Positions 7,590 to 16,074 of a stretch of DNA of 35,197 nt are shown here, piece by piece. The position numbers and the translations under genes are program-made. Below the pieces are notes generated by a model that did no database searches, was not told the origin of the DNA, and was given only the letters and a program-made list of their open reading frames with translations. Numbering within the stretch: the first letter of the stretch is position 1; each line of letters opens with the position of its first letter. The stretch comes from a candidate division TA06 bacterium ADurb.Bin131 (lineage in GTDB: Bacteria; Ratteibacteria; UBA8468; B48-G9; DTJG01): NCBI GenBank assembly GCA_002070645.1, contig MWDQ01000077.1:1-35197 (forward strand), in the 5' to 3' direction.

Positions 7590-8693
7590 GTGATGCTTGA
7601 TGTTTCTGTGGGGTTCCTTATTATCTTAGGAATTACCTCAAACATTTTCTTTAAAGATAAAATCTATTCTCTTACCCAGGACCTTGAAAAATGTAAACTG
7701 AAGATTAATGATTATGAGGTAGAATCAGCCATTTTTTCAGCAATTGTCGAAATAATGGATATATTTGGAAAAGATGTTTCGATGGAAGAAATATTGAGTC
7801 ATGTTAATCAGAGTATCAGTAATTTCTTTAAGAAAGAAGTAGTCATTGTACAATTATTTGGTGAACACTTTTTCCAGGACATTAAAGGTGGAAGTATTAA
7901 TCTTCCAGAAGAGACATTTGAAGAAATTGCAACACAAGCATACCCAATTCTTATCAATAATCTGAATTCTTTCCCGAGATATAAATTTCTTGAAACAACA
8001 GGAGTTTCTTCTTTTATCCTTGTGCCACTAAAAAATAAAAAGGAAGAAACTGTTGGTGTAATAGGAGTATTTTCAAAAAATCAGAGGGTTTTTACACAAA
8101 AGGATTTATCTCTCCTAAAACTAATTTCAGTACCAATATCTTTAATTATTGAAAATGCAGAATTGATTGAAAAAACAAAGGTTTTATCGATCACAGACCC
8201 TCTTACTCATCTTTATAACAGGCGGCATTTCCAGTTCTATATTGAAAAAATAACAAAACAGGCAAGAGAAGAAAAATTCCATGTTTCCCTTGCAATGTGC
8301 GATATAGACAACTTCAAGATTTATAATGACAGAAACGGACATCCTGCTGGAGACAAACTTTTAAGGGATATAGCAGAAATTCTCCATCAAAACATCAAAG
8401 GTTCAGATATTGTTGCGAGATACGGAGGAGAGGAGTTTGTAATAATATTTCCAAATACCCACAAGGATACAGCATTTTACATAAGTGATGCCATAAGAAA
8501 TAAGATTAAAGATGTGGAGTTTCCTGGTGAAGAGTTTCAGCCAGGAGGAGATCTTACAATTAGTTTTGGTATTGCGTGTTTTCCCTGCGATGCTGATACA
8601 TATGAAGATCTAATTAGAAAAGCGGATATTGCCCTTTACGAGGCAAAAAGACAGGGAAGAAACAGAACTATTGTGTTTAATGGTCTGAAATAG
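7590..8693 (+). CDS. GAF-GGDEF diguanylate cyclase, membrane-anchored
   Basis: Predicted to make cyclic di-GMP from two GTP. From the GTG used here (7590, or ATG 7593) there is one hydrophobic segment (residues 3-20), a GAF-like sensor region (about 45-190) and a GGDEF domain (about 195-365). The active loop is RYGGEEF (residues 277-283), with metal-binding Asp in CDIDNFK. The inhibitory RxxD site reads KGSD, so product inhibition may be weak. No good ribosome site precedes GTG 7590. The same frame stays open back to 7467 and encodes another hydrophobic segment. A CTG at 7485, 7 bases after GGAG, would give 402 residues with two membrane helices. The 3' end overlaps the convergent comEC by 17 bases. 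Confidence 0.88.
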   Translation: MMLDVSVGFLIILGITSNIFFKDKIYSLTQDLEKCKLKINDYEVESAIFSAIVEIMDIFGKDVSMEEILSHVNQSISNFFKKEVVIVQLFGEHFFQDIKGGSINLPEETFEEIATQAYPILINNLNSFPRYKFLETTGVSSFILVPLKNKKEETVGVIGVFSKNQRVFTQKDLSLLKLISVPISLIIENAELIEKTKVLSITDPLTHLYNRRHFQFYIEKITKQAREEKFHVSLAMCDIDNFKIYNDRNGHPAGDKLLRDIAEILHQNIKGSDIVARYGGEEFVIIFPNTHKDTAFYISDAIRNKIKDVEFPGEEFQPGGDLTISFGIACFPCDADTYEDLIRKADIALYEAKRQGRNRTIVFNGLK

Positions 8694-10818
8694 GATTGTT
8701 TTTTATTTTGATAATTTTAAAATCACACGGAGTGTCCACTGTATTATAAACAATCTTCTTGTATATCAGTTTTTCTGTTCCATATTCCTCAAGATATCCT
8801 GCAAGTTTTTTTGAAAGTGCGATATCCGTTGCATAGATAGTGTGATATTTTGGTGAAAAAGGAAGAACCTCGAAGATTTTTGAGTTCAAATATGTTGAAA
8901 TAATGCTTGTTTTATCCTTAGTTTTATACTCGATTACCACTGAATTTTTACCATTGTAAACAACTCGAATTCCCTCAAATGGACTGAGAAAATTCCAGAA
9001 TTTCTGTTTTATATTCATCTTTCCGAGGACAAAACACTTTCTATAGCCATATGCAGGGTGTTTTCTGATATCTGGATTGTCAATAATCGCAACTGGTTTT
9101 ATTTGAGTAACAATGATTGAAAGAGGTTCAAATATATCATGGCTATAGTCAACAAACATAAAAATAGCGTCTTTTCCAGTAGATTTTATTTCTTCAATCG
9201 CAGGAGTGAGTGTTGAAATGTCCTCTTTCATTGAGAGTAGAGCGATTGTAAAATCCTTTTTTTCAATGAGACATAAAACCTTATTACATGGGAAAAATAT
9301 AATACTTTCGTTATCTTTTACTATACAGGAAGATTGTTTTACTGCTGGTGGTTTGCCTATAAAATTAAGGCCAAGCCAGAAAATTGTTAAAAATATCGCA
9401 GGCAAAGCAAAAAATTTCCATTTATTTCTGAAGATAATCATAAATATAAGGAGATAGATTATTATTGCCATTAAAATTCCTGGTGTCCAGCAAATAGTGG
9501 GCGATGCTATAGAGAAAATTTTTGCGCCAATCCAGAAAAACTCAGTAAATTTTACAAGCGGCAGGATAAAAATTTGTCTGAGGAAGCCAACTATTAAAAA
9601 AATGAATCCGAGTCCAACAACAATCCCACCAAAAGGCACAAGAAAAAGATTAGCGATAAATCCAGCTGGATAAAATGTACCGATATTCCCAAGAAGTACA
9701 GGCATTGTAAAAAACTGTGCGCCTATACTTGTCCTTATTGTTGAATCAATCCAGGATGGAATTTTTTTTATTACAGGGATATATTTCATTGTAAGCACAA
9801 TCCCTGTTGTTGCAGTAAAAGAAAGCTGGAATCCCATATCAAAAAGATTAAAGGGGTTTGAAAAAAGTATCACAGAGCCAGCCCATCCTATACAGTCAAT
9901 ACTACTTATAGGTCTTTCAATGATTTCAGAAAAAAGATATATTCCAAACATCAATGCTGCTCTTATAACAGGGGTGTTAAAACCTGTTACTGCCGAGTAG
10001 AAAATAACTGCCGCAAGATAAAGAAGATTGAAAATCTTGTAGTGGACCTGTTCAAACTTTCTGATGGGAAATGCAAGAATCCTTAAAAAAATCAAAAGGT
10101 ATCCGAGATGAATTCCAGAAACAATTAAAAGATGATATGTGCCTGTTCGTATAAAAACATCTTTAACATCTGGGGATTGCCGGCTATTTCCGAATACCAT
10201 CATCTGAAAAATAGATGCTGCCTGTCCATGGTATCTAAACCATCTTCTTGTAATATTTTCTGTAAAAACCTGTGTTTTGTATCTAAACCTTCCGTAATAT
10301 GATTGTGGCTCTATAATTTTATAATGTCTGGCATAGACGAATATTTGATTTCTTTCCTTTTTGATGGATTTTATTCCATCAATCAATACCCAGTCAGATT
10401 CGTATACCTGTTTATTTTGAGACAATGATGTTTTTACAATTACCCCTGATTTTATCCATATTTTCCCATTAAAAAAACTTGTGTTTCCGATTGTAAGAAC
10501 TAAAACTGACCCTCTTTCTTTAACATCAACTACTTCCCCAGTTATGGAGATAACCTTATCAGGGAAAAATGGGATTTGTTTTTCATACCCAATATCTGTC
10601 TTTCCAGCGCAAAATATGCCAGTAATGAAAATAAAAATAAGTGCAAACCAGTTTGAAATTCTTGCGAATTTTATTGAAAGGAACAATAAAAAAACTGCTG
10701 AAAAAACAAAAAGAGGAAAAAGATATGATTCAGGTATAGATATAAATTTTTGTGTGATAATCCCAGAGGCAAAAATGGTTAGAAATATCCAGGCTGCTGA
10801 AGGTTTACTTTCTGTCAC
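8677..10818 (-). CDS. comEC: ComEC/Rec2-family DNA uptake channel with degenerate C-terminal domain
   Basis: A 713-residue polytopic inner-membrane protein of the ComEC/Rec2 family, which passes single-stranded DNA into the cytoplasm during transformation. It has N-terminal helices, a soluble OB-like (DUF4131) region, then the competence core with GTYHLLIVSGIHLGYLL and FDMGFQLSFTATTGIVL. About 230 soluble residues follow at the end, where the family usually has a metallo-beta-lactamase domain. Here no HxHxDH zinc motif is present (the region reads MFVDYSHDIFEP), so nuclease activity is unlikely. The start is a GTG whose bases overlap the dapF stop (GTGA), so the two are translationally coupled. 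The 3' end overlaps the cyclase gene. Confidence 0.88.
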   Translation of the reverse strand: MTESKPSAAWIFLTIFASGIITQKFISIPESYLFPLFVFSAVFLLFLSIKFARISNWFALIFIFITGIFCAGKTDIGYEKQIPFFPDKVISITGEVVDVKERGSVLVLTIGNTSFFNGKIWIKSGVIVKTSLSQNKQVYESDWVLIDGIKSIKKERNQIFVYARHYKIIEPQSYYGRFRYKTQVFTENITRRWFRYHGQAASIFQMMVFGNSRQSPDVKDVFIRTGTYHLLIVSGIHLGYLLIFLRILAFPIRKFEQVHYKIFNLLYLAAVIFYSAVTGFNTPVIRAALMFGIYLFSEIIERPISSIDCIGWAGSVILFSNPFNLFDMGFQLSFTATTGIVLTMKYIPVIKKIPSWIDSTIRTSIGAQFFTMPVLLGNIGTFYPAGFIANLFLVPFGGIVVGLGFIFLIVGFLRQIFILPLVKFTEFFWIGAKIFSIASPTICWTPGILMAIIIYLLIFMIIFRNKWKFFALPAIFLTIFWLGLNFIGKPPAVKQSSCIVKDNESIIFFPCNKVLCLIEKKDFTIALLSMKEDISTLTPAIEEIKSTGKDAIFMFVDYSHDIFEPLSIIVTQIKPVAIIDNPDIRKHPAYGYRKCFVLGKMNIKQKFWNFLSPFEGIRVVYNGKNSVVIEYKTKDKTSIISTYLNSKIFEVLPFSPKYHTIYATDIALSKKLAGYLEEYGTEKLIYKKIVYNTVDTPCDFKIIKIKNNPISDH

Positions 10819-11612
10819 CTGTTAATCCATTGTCCTTCAAAAACCAGTTTTGTTTTTCCCTTAAAAAATATCTGACTGAAGTCATCTGCAAATGAGACAT
10901 TCAATTTTTCTCCGGAGCGGGCTTCAATCTCTACAGGACTTGAAAATTTGTTGAGCATTGCCGCGCATATAACACTGGCTACAATACCTGTTCCACAGGC
11001 AAGTGTTTCATCCTCAACACCTCTTTCGTATGTACGGATTTTCCCGAAATGCCTGTTTATAATCTGGAGCCAGTCAACATTTGCTCCGGATGGTTGAAAT
11101 GTTCTGTGGTATCTTATTAAAGGTCCATATTTTTTTACATCAAGTGTTTCAACATCCTCAACGATAATAACCGCATGGGGAACCCCTGTATTCATAAGAT
11201 GCGCAATAATCTTGGTTCCATTAATCTCGAGATTAATATTAAACCGCGGTTTTTCAACAAGAAACATCTCAATTGAAACATCAAAGCCATTGATAAATGT
11301 TTTATAATTTCCCGCGAGGGTTTCAATAAGGAATTTTTTTCTTCTTGAAAGTTTTTGTTCATGGATAAAACGAACAAGACATCGAAGACCATTTCCACAC
11401 ATTTCTGCTTCTGAACCATCAGGATTAAATATCCTCATTCTGTAGTCGGCTTTTCTGGATTTTTCGAGAAATATAGCGCCATCAGCACCAACACCATATT
11501 TTTGTCTGCAAACCTGAATTGCAATCTGCCTTCTATTTTTTACCACCCTTTTCAGGTTATTGAACATAACAAAATCATTACCTGAACCTGTTATTTTCAT
11601 AAATTTATGCAT
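10815..11612 (-). CDS. dapF: Diaminopimelate epimerase
   Basis: DapF converts LL- to meso-diaminopimelate for lysine and peptidoglycan. The PLP-free two-cysteine mechanism is visible: Cys72 in MCGNGLRC and Cys206 in ETLACGTG, with KITGSGNDF near the start. The 265-residue length is normal. I used the ATG at 11612 because a TTGACA / 17 bases / TAAATT promoter ends 6 bases upstream, predicting a leaderless transcript, and no ribosome site exists. The ATG at 11600 would match the common family N-terminus equally well. It is coupled to comEC downstream and diverges from dtd, whose -35 box overlaps its own. Confidence 0.96.
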   Translation of the reverse strand: MHKFMKITGSGNDFVMFNNLKRVVKNRRQIAIQVCRQKYGVGADGAIFLEKSRKADYRMRIFNPDGSEAEMCGNGLRCLVRFIHEQKLSRRKKFLIETLAGNYKTFINGFDVSIEMFLVEKPRFNINLEINGTKIIAHLMNTGVPHAVIIVEDVETLDVKKYGPLIRYHRTFQPSGANVDWLQIINRHFGKIRTYERGVEDETLACGTGIVASVICAAMLNKFSSPVEIEARSGEKLNVSFADDFSQIFFKGKTKLVFEGQWINR

Positions 11613-11618
11613 AGAAAT

Positions 11619-11647
11619 AATTTAATTTCATTGGCTCTGTTTGTCAA
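11619..11647 (-). promoter_or_regulatory. dapF promoter, sharing its -35 with the dtd promoter
   Basis: On the minus strand: TTGACA (11642-11647, perfect), a 17-base spacer, and TAAATT (11619-11624), then 6 bases to the dapF ATG. The -35 lies within TTGTCAA, which also forms the -35 of the divergent dtd promoter, so the two polymerases should exclude each other. Confidence 0.65.
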
Positions 11648-11669
11648 ATAATGCCATCTGGCATACACT
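11641..11669 (+). promoter_or_regulatory. dtd operon promoter with a palindrome in the spacer
   Basis: TTGTCA (11641-11646), a 17-base spacer and TACACT (11664-11669), followed by AAGGAG and the dtd ATG at 11698. The spacer contains the perfect palindrome ATGCCA-TC-TGGCAT (11651-11664), which would suit a dimeric repressor or activator. The regulator is unknown. Confidence 0.6.
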
Positions 11670-11697
11670 ATATTTCAATTATTATTTTAAGGAGAAT

Positions 11698-12156
11698 ATG
11701 AAACTTGTGATTCAGAGGGTAAGCCACGCTTCTCTCGAGGTTAATGGAATTTTAAAAGGTTCTATCAACAAAGGAATGGTTATTTTTGTTGGTTTCGGGA
11801 GAGATGATAATGAATCAATGATAGAGCCAGTAGTTCGAAAAACACTAAAACTGAGAATTTTTTCAGACGATAAACAAAGGATGAATCTCAGCATAATGGA
11901 TATTTCTGGTGATTTAATGATTGTTTCTCAGTTTACGCTTTATGCAAATACCCGGGGAGGAAACAGACCTGATTTTCTTATGGCGATGCAACCATCCTTG
12001 GCTGAACAATTTTTTAATATGTTTATTAAATCGTGCAGAAGTTTTTACTCAGGGAAGATTATTGCAGGTGATTTTGGAAGACATATGGCAGTTGAAATAT
12101 TGAATGATGGCCCTGTAACAATAATCTTAGATTTTGATAATGGAAAAACCGTTTGA
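11698..12156 (+). CDS. dtd: D-aminoacyl-tRNA deacylase
   Basis: DTD removes D-amino acids (and glycine from tRNA-Ala) from mischarged tRNAs in the cytoplasm. The start at 11698 follows an AAGGAG site and gives the family N-terminus MKLVIQRVSHASLEV. The signature motifs are SQFTLYAN and the GPVT motif in NDGPVTI near the C-terminus, which carries the cross-subunit Gly-Pro pair. The 152-residue length is normal. It heads a long plus-strand run, and the next gene begins within its last codons (17-base overlap). Confidence 0.95.
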   Translation: MKLVIQRVSHASLEVNGILKGSINKGMVIFVGFGRDDNESMIEPVVRKTLKLRIFSDDKQRMNLSIMDISGDLMIVSQFTLYANTRGGNRPDFLMAMQPSLAEQFFNMFIKSCRSFYSGKIIAGDFGRHMAVEILNDGPVTIILDFDNGKTV

Positions 12157-12409
12157 TTTTGTTTCTAAAAAGGTTATCCTTGATACTGAAAGCAGATGGG
12201 TTTATATTGGAACACTGGTAGACGTAGATACCCAGTATTATTATCTTTTAGAGGCAGATGCATTCGATACATCTGAGGTTAACATAACAAAACACGAGTA
12301 TCTGATGAAGGTAAAAAAAGATGGACTTGTTGTTAACAGGAAAAGGGTTATTATTCCAAGAAGCAAGGTTATAGCCATAACTCCTCTCGAGGATATCATT
12401 GAGAAATAA
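12140..12409 (+). CDS. Small conserved-looking protein of unknown function, possibly Sm-like beta-barrel
   Basis: An 89-residue protein that I do not recognise by name. It is beta-rich with alternating hydrophobic residues (WVYIGTLVDVDTQYYYLLEA), and ends in RSKVIAITPLEDIIE, a pattern reminiscent of small Sm/LSM-type barrels. I recall similar small proteins in Planctomycetes-type genomes, but that memory is unverified. The ATG at 12140 lies inside the dtd 3' end and has no ribosome site, so it probably depends on translational coupling. Its position between dtd and plsC does not by itself suggest a role. Confidence 0.7.
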   Translation: MEKPFDFVSKKVILDTESRWVYIGTLVDVDTQYYYLLEADAFDTSEVNITKHEYLMKVKKDGLVVNRKRVIIPRSKVIAITPLEDIIEK

Positions 12410-12445
12410 ATATCAATAACAAACATTTTAGAAGGATAAAAAAAT

Positions 12446-13072
12446 ATGAAAGAAGTTGATAAAAAATCGTCCCCAGGTGAATCTAATAAAATTTTGTGGA
12501 TGGCTGCTAAAGCACTCGGTTTCTTTGTTTTTAAAATACTATTTCAACTTGAAATAAAAGGTAAAGAAAATATTCCGCAGCATGGAAATTTTATTATTGC
12601 TTCAAATCATACGAGTTTTCTTGACCCGCCACTTATTGGATATATTTGCAATAAACCCATCTCATACTTTACAAAACAAGAACAACTTGTTGGCCTTTTT
12701 GGATTGCTTATTACAAAATTGGGAGCGATTCCTATTTCAAAAACAAATGTCGGTAGATCAGATATACGCTGTGCAATAGACATTATCAAAAGAGGAAAAA
12801 GTATGTTGATTTTCCCTGAAGGAACAAGATCAAGAACAGGAAAAATCTTGCCTGGGAAACCAGGAATAGGACTTATAGCAACCCGTACAAAGGTTCCTGT
12901 GATACCTGTTTATATTAAAGGTTCTTTCAAGGCACTGCCACCATATAGAAATTTTATAAGACCAGGAAAGATTATAATCAATATTGGCAGACCCTGTTTT
13001 TTTCCAGAAAATCAACCATATCAGGAGATTGCAGACCAGATTATGCAGAAAATATCGGAGCTTTCAGAATGA
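12446..13072 (+). CDS. plsC: 1-acyl-sn-glycerol-3-phosphate acyltransferase
   Basis: PlsC transfers an acyl chain to lysophosphatidic acid, giving phosphatidic acid at the inner membrane. The acyltransferase motifs are present in order: NHTSFLD (the HX4D motif, His55 and Asp60), then FPEGTRSR (residues 123-130), then VPVIPVYIKGS. A hydrophobic stretch near residues 18-36 may anchor it. The 208-residue length is typical for compact members. AAGGAT precedes the ATG. Its stop overlaps the ispH start by 4 bases (ATGA). An acyl carrier protein gene lies further down the same run. Confidence 0.93.
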   Translation: MKEVDKKSSPGESNKILWMAAKALGFFVFKILFQLEIKGKENIPQHGNFIIASNHTSFLDPPLIGYICNKPISYFTKQEQLVGLFGLLITKLGAIPISKTNVGRSDIRCAIDIIKRGKSMLIFPEGTRSRTGKILPGKPGIGLIATRTKVPVIPVYIKGSFKALPPYRNFIRPGKIIINIGRPCFFPENQPYQEIADQIMQKISELSE

Positions 13073-13941
13073 AAAAGAGGACTATTATTACAGCTCGTTC
13101 AATTGGATTTTGTTTTGGCGTGACAAAGGCAGTGGAATTAGCGAAGAAAATTCTTGATAAGCATAAATGTCTTGTGTCCCTCGGAGATCTTGTTCACAAT
13201 GACCTTGTTATGACTGAATTGAAGGAAAAGGGTATGAGGGTTGTAACCAGTATTTCTGAAATAAAGGGATGCCCTTTTATTATACGGTCCCATGGATTGC
13301 CGCCAGATATACTTGAAAAAGTAAAAAAACAAACATCTATTATTTATGATGCAACCTGCCCATTTGTAAAAAAGGTTCAGAATCTTATAAGGGTTTTGTC
13401 TGCTGATAAAAACTTTATTTTTCTTGTAGGTGATTCTGCGCACCCAGAAATAAAAGCAATGAAAAAAATCGCAGGCAAAAATTGTACAATTGTTAACCCA
13501 CAAAGCAATACTGACTTCTCGTACATAAAGGCAGCGAGATGGGCAATTATTGGTCAGACCACTCTTTCTCTGAATCTTTATAGAACTGCGATAACCAGAA
13601 TTTTGAAGCGTATTCCAGCAGAAAAGATTACGATTTTTAATACAATATGTCCTGTGAGTATTGAAAGACAGAGCGAGGCATTAAAACTTGCAGGTAATGT
13701 GGATTTATTAATCGTGGTGGGTGGCAGGAAAAGTTCAAACACAGAAAAACTCGTGCTTACTGGAAAAAAGATTAATAAAAATACAATTCTTGTAGAAACG
13801 CCAGAGGAGGTTAAAAAACTCAGTTTTGCAAATTTTCAAAAAATTGGTATAATTTCTGGTGCGTCTACGGATGTTAGTTGTATCAAAGAAATCCTCAGGA
13901 TTTTAAGGAATCATCCAGCGCAAAAAAATCATAGGGGGTAA
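13069..13941 (+). CDS. ispH: 4-hydroxy-3-methylbut-2-enyl diphosphate reductase
   Basis: IspH performs the last step of the MEP isoprenoid pathway, making IPP and DMAPP. The three cysteines that hold its Fe-S cluster are visible: Cys15 in GFCFGV, Cys97 in ATCPFVKK and Cys194 in TICPVS. Substrate-binding histidines lie in LVHND, RSHG and SAHPE (with Glu127). The 290-residue length is normal. It overlaps plsC by 4 bases and is 6 bases ahead of rpsA. In several Firmicutes the two proteins are fused into one, so this adjacency is a known association. Confidence 0.96.
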   Translation: MKKRTIITARSIGFCFGVTKAVELAKKILDKHKCLVSLGDLVHNDLVMTELKEKGMRVVTSISEIKGCPFIIRSHGLPPDILEKVKKQTSIIYDATCPFVKKVQNLIRVLSADKNFIFLVGDSAHPEIKAMKKIAGKNCTIVNPQSNTDFSYIKAARWAIIGQTTLSLNLYRTAITRILKRIPAEKITIFNTICPVSIERQSEALKLAGNVDLLIVVGGRKSSNTEKLVLTGKKINKNTILVETPEEVKKLSFANFQKIGIISGASTDVSCIKEILRILRNHPAQKNHRG

Positions 13942-13947
13942 TACAAG

Positions 13948-15309
13948 ATGGATGACATCGATATCGGAAAGATACTCGAAGAAAAACTGCTTTCGTTTAA
14001 GCCTGGTTCTCTGATTAGAGGAACTGTAATTCGTATTGACAAAGAGGTTATTGTTGATTTTGGTTATAAAACAGAAGGATATGTTTTGCGGGAAGAATTC
14101 AAAAGCGAACAGGATAAGATAAAACCAGGAATGGAAATTGATTTAATCGTTGAATCCCTTGATCCTGATCCAAATGGGCTTATACTTCTCTCAAAAGAAA
14201 AAGCAGATATCATGCTTAACTGGGACAGAATTGAAAAGTATTTTGAAGAAGATAAACCAATTTCTGGAACAATTCTACAAAGGGTAAAGGGTGGATTCAA
14301 GGTTGACATAGGGATTTTTGCATTTTTGCCTGGTTCTCAAACAGATATAAGACCAGTAACCAATCCATCACAATTTGTAAATCTGGAAAGTACCTTTAAG
14401 ATTATTAAGATTGATAAGCAAAGAAAGAACGTGGTGGTTTCGAGAAGAAAATACCTTGAAGAAGAAAAGGAAGAAAAGAAAAGGGAATTTCTCGAGAATC
14501 TTCAGAAGGGAACCATCGTTAAAGGAAAGGTAAAAAATCTTGTTGATTATGGCGCTTTTATTGAGACTGATAATAATGTTGTTGGGCTTCTTCATCTTAA
14601 TGACATGGCGTGGGGTCGTATAACACATCCATCTCAGATGCTTTCTGTTGGAGAAGATATAGAGGTTATGGTCCTTGATGTTAATCTCGAAAAACAGGTT
14701 GTTTCTTTTGGTCTAAAACAAAGAACAAAAAATCCATGGGATGATGTTGAAGCAAAATATCCCATAGGTTCAATTGTTGAAGGTAAGGTTGTCAATATTA
14801 CTGATTATGGTGCATTTATAAAACTTGAAGATGGCATAGAAGGTCTTCTTCATATATCAGAGTTTTCCTGGACAGGTAGGGTAAGGCATCCATCGGATGT
14901 GGTTGCAATGGGTGATTCCATAAGTTTGAAGGTTATCGACATTAAAAAAGAAGAGCAAAAAATCTCTTTTAGTTTAAGACAGATGGAACCAAATCCTTGG
15001 CCAGAGATAGTAAAAAAATATCCTGCTGGACTTGTTGTAAAAGGAAAGGTTTATCATATAACTGATTTTGGTGCTTTTGTTGAGTTAGAAAAGGGGGTAG
15101 ATGGATTGCTGCATATTTCAAATATTTCTGATACACCTATAAAACATCCTTCTGATGTTCTTAGAAAAGGACAGAAGATTGATGTTATTATTCTTGAGAT
15201 TGACCCTGAAGCGAAAAAGATATCACTGGGATTGAAATATCTCGGAGATCTTCCATCTTCTTTACCAGAGGAGGATGAAAATGAGGGTGATAATCAGGAA
15301 AACCTATGA
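13948..15309 (+). CDS. rpsA: S1 RNA-binding domain protein, ribosomal protein S1 type
   Basis: This 453-residue protein contains five S1 (OB-fold) repeats, at about residues 20-87, 103-170, 188-258, 275-345 and 362-432. The last three share a GxIVxGKVxxITDYGAFI core and GLLHISxxS ends, the best RNA-binding pattern. The second repeat is more divergent, as in ribosome-docking repeats of S1. E. coli S1 has six repeats, so this is a shorter type like those of Firmicutes and many candidate phyla. It should help mRNA bind the 30S subunit. A GGGGG run precedes the start. The last codons hold the ribosome site and start of nagB. Confidence 0.9.
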   Translation: MDDIDIGKILEEKLLSFKPGSLIRGTVIRIDKEVIVDFGYKTEGYVLREEFKSEQDKIKPGMEIDLIVESLDPDPNGLILLSKEKADIMLNWDRIEKYFEEDKPISGTILQRVKGGFKVDIGIFAFLPGSQTDIRPVTNPSQFVNLESTFKIIKIDKQRKNVVVSRRKYLEEEKEEKKREFLENLQKGTIVKGKVKNLVDYGAFIETDNNVVGLLHLNDMAWGRITHPSQMLSVGEDIEVMVLDVNLEKQVVSFGLKQRTKNPWDDVEAKYPIGSIVEGKVVNITDYGAFIKLEDGIEGLLHISEFSWTGRVRHPSDVVAMGDSISLKVIDIKKEEQKISFSLRQMEPNPWPEIVKKYPAGLVVKGKVYHITDFGAFVELEKGVDGLLHISNISDTPIKHPSDVLRKGQKIDVIILEIDPEAKKISLGLKYLGDLPSSLPEEDENEGDNQENL

Positions 15310-16069
15310 AGAAATTAGTTTATTAGCAGCAGAATTGGTAAAATCAAGAATAGAAAAAAAGGATAATTTTGTACTTGGTCTAGCAACAGGTTCAAGTCCA
15401 CTCGGTTTATATTCTGCCCTTATTAATATGAACCAAAAAAATCTTCTAAGTTTTAAGAATGTCAAAACCTTTAATCTTGACGAGTACTATGGTCTAAGAG
15501 GAGATCATCCACAGAGTTATAGATATTTTATGGATGTAAATCTTTTTAATCATATTGATATTGATAAATCCAGAACAATGGTACCGGATGGTACTACAAA
15601 AAACCTTGAAGATTTCTGTTTATGGTATGAACAGCAAATAAAGAATTCAGGTGGAATTGATTTGCAGGTTCTCGGCATTGGCAGTGATGGGCATATTGGA
15701 TTTAACGAACCAGGTTCGCCTCTTTCCTCCAGGACACGTTTGATTGCCCTCGATGCACAAACAATAGAGGATAATTCAAGATTTTTTAAGGATAAAAATC
15801 AGGTCCCGAGATTTGCGATTACAATGGGAGTTGGGACAATTCTCGAAGCAAAAGAAATTATTCTTATTGCCAGCGGCAAGAAAAAGGCACAGATTATTGC
15901 AAAGGCAATAGAAGGTCCTATTACAGGATTGATTTCTGCTTCTGCTTTACAGATACATAAAAGGTGTACATATTTTCTGGATGAGGATGCTGCCTCAGAA
16001 TTAAACAGGATAGATTACTACAGATTTGTTGAAGAAGCAGAAGGGACAATTGGCAAAGAGATTTTCTAA
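15281..16069 (+). CDS. nagB: Glucosamine-6-phosphate deaminase
   Basis: NagB interconverts glucosamine-6-phosphate and fructose-6-phosphate plus ammonia. The motifs are GLATGSSPLGLY (phosphate loop), FNLDEYYGL (Asp67, Glu68) and GIGSDGHIGFNEPGS (Asp136, His138). The 262-residue length is normal. I chose the ATG at 15281 because GAGG lies 7 bases upstream, while the ATG at 15275 is too close to it. It overlaps rpsA by 29 bases. No nagA, transporter or PTS gene is nearby, so the direction of flux is open. Confidence 0.94.
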   Translation: MRVIIRKTYEEISLLAAELVKSRIEKKDNFVLGLATGSSPLGLYSALINMNQKNLLSFKNVKTFNLDEYYGLRGDHPQSYRYFMDVNLFNHIDIDKSRTMVPDGTTKNLEDFCLWYEQQIKNSGGIDLQVLGIGSDGHIGFNEPGSPLSSRTRLIALDAQTIEDNSRFFKDKNQVPRFAITMGVGTILEAKEIILIASGKKKAQIIAKAIEGPITGLISASALQIHKRCTYFLDEDAASELNRIDYYRFVEEAEGTIGKEIF

Positions 16070-16074
16070 ACTCT

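Noticed and set aside
7467..7590. Separate small membrane gene before the cyclase
   Set aside because: The hydrophobic stretch is in the same frame and runs into the cyclase without a stop, so it is more likely its N-terminus.
13138..13503. 121-codon open frame opposite ispH
   Set aside because: Mirror of a well supported IspH sequence, no recognisable domain, AT-rich antisense frame.
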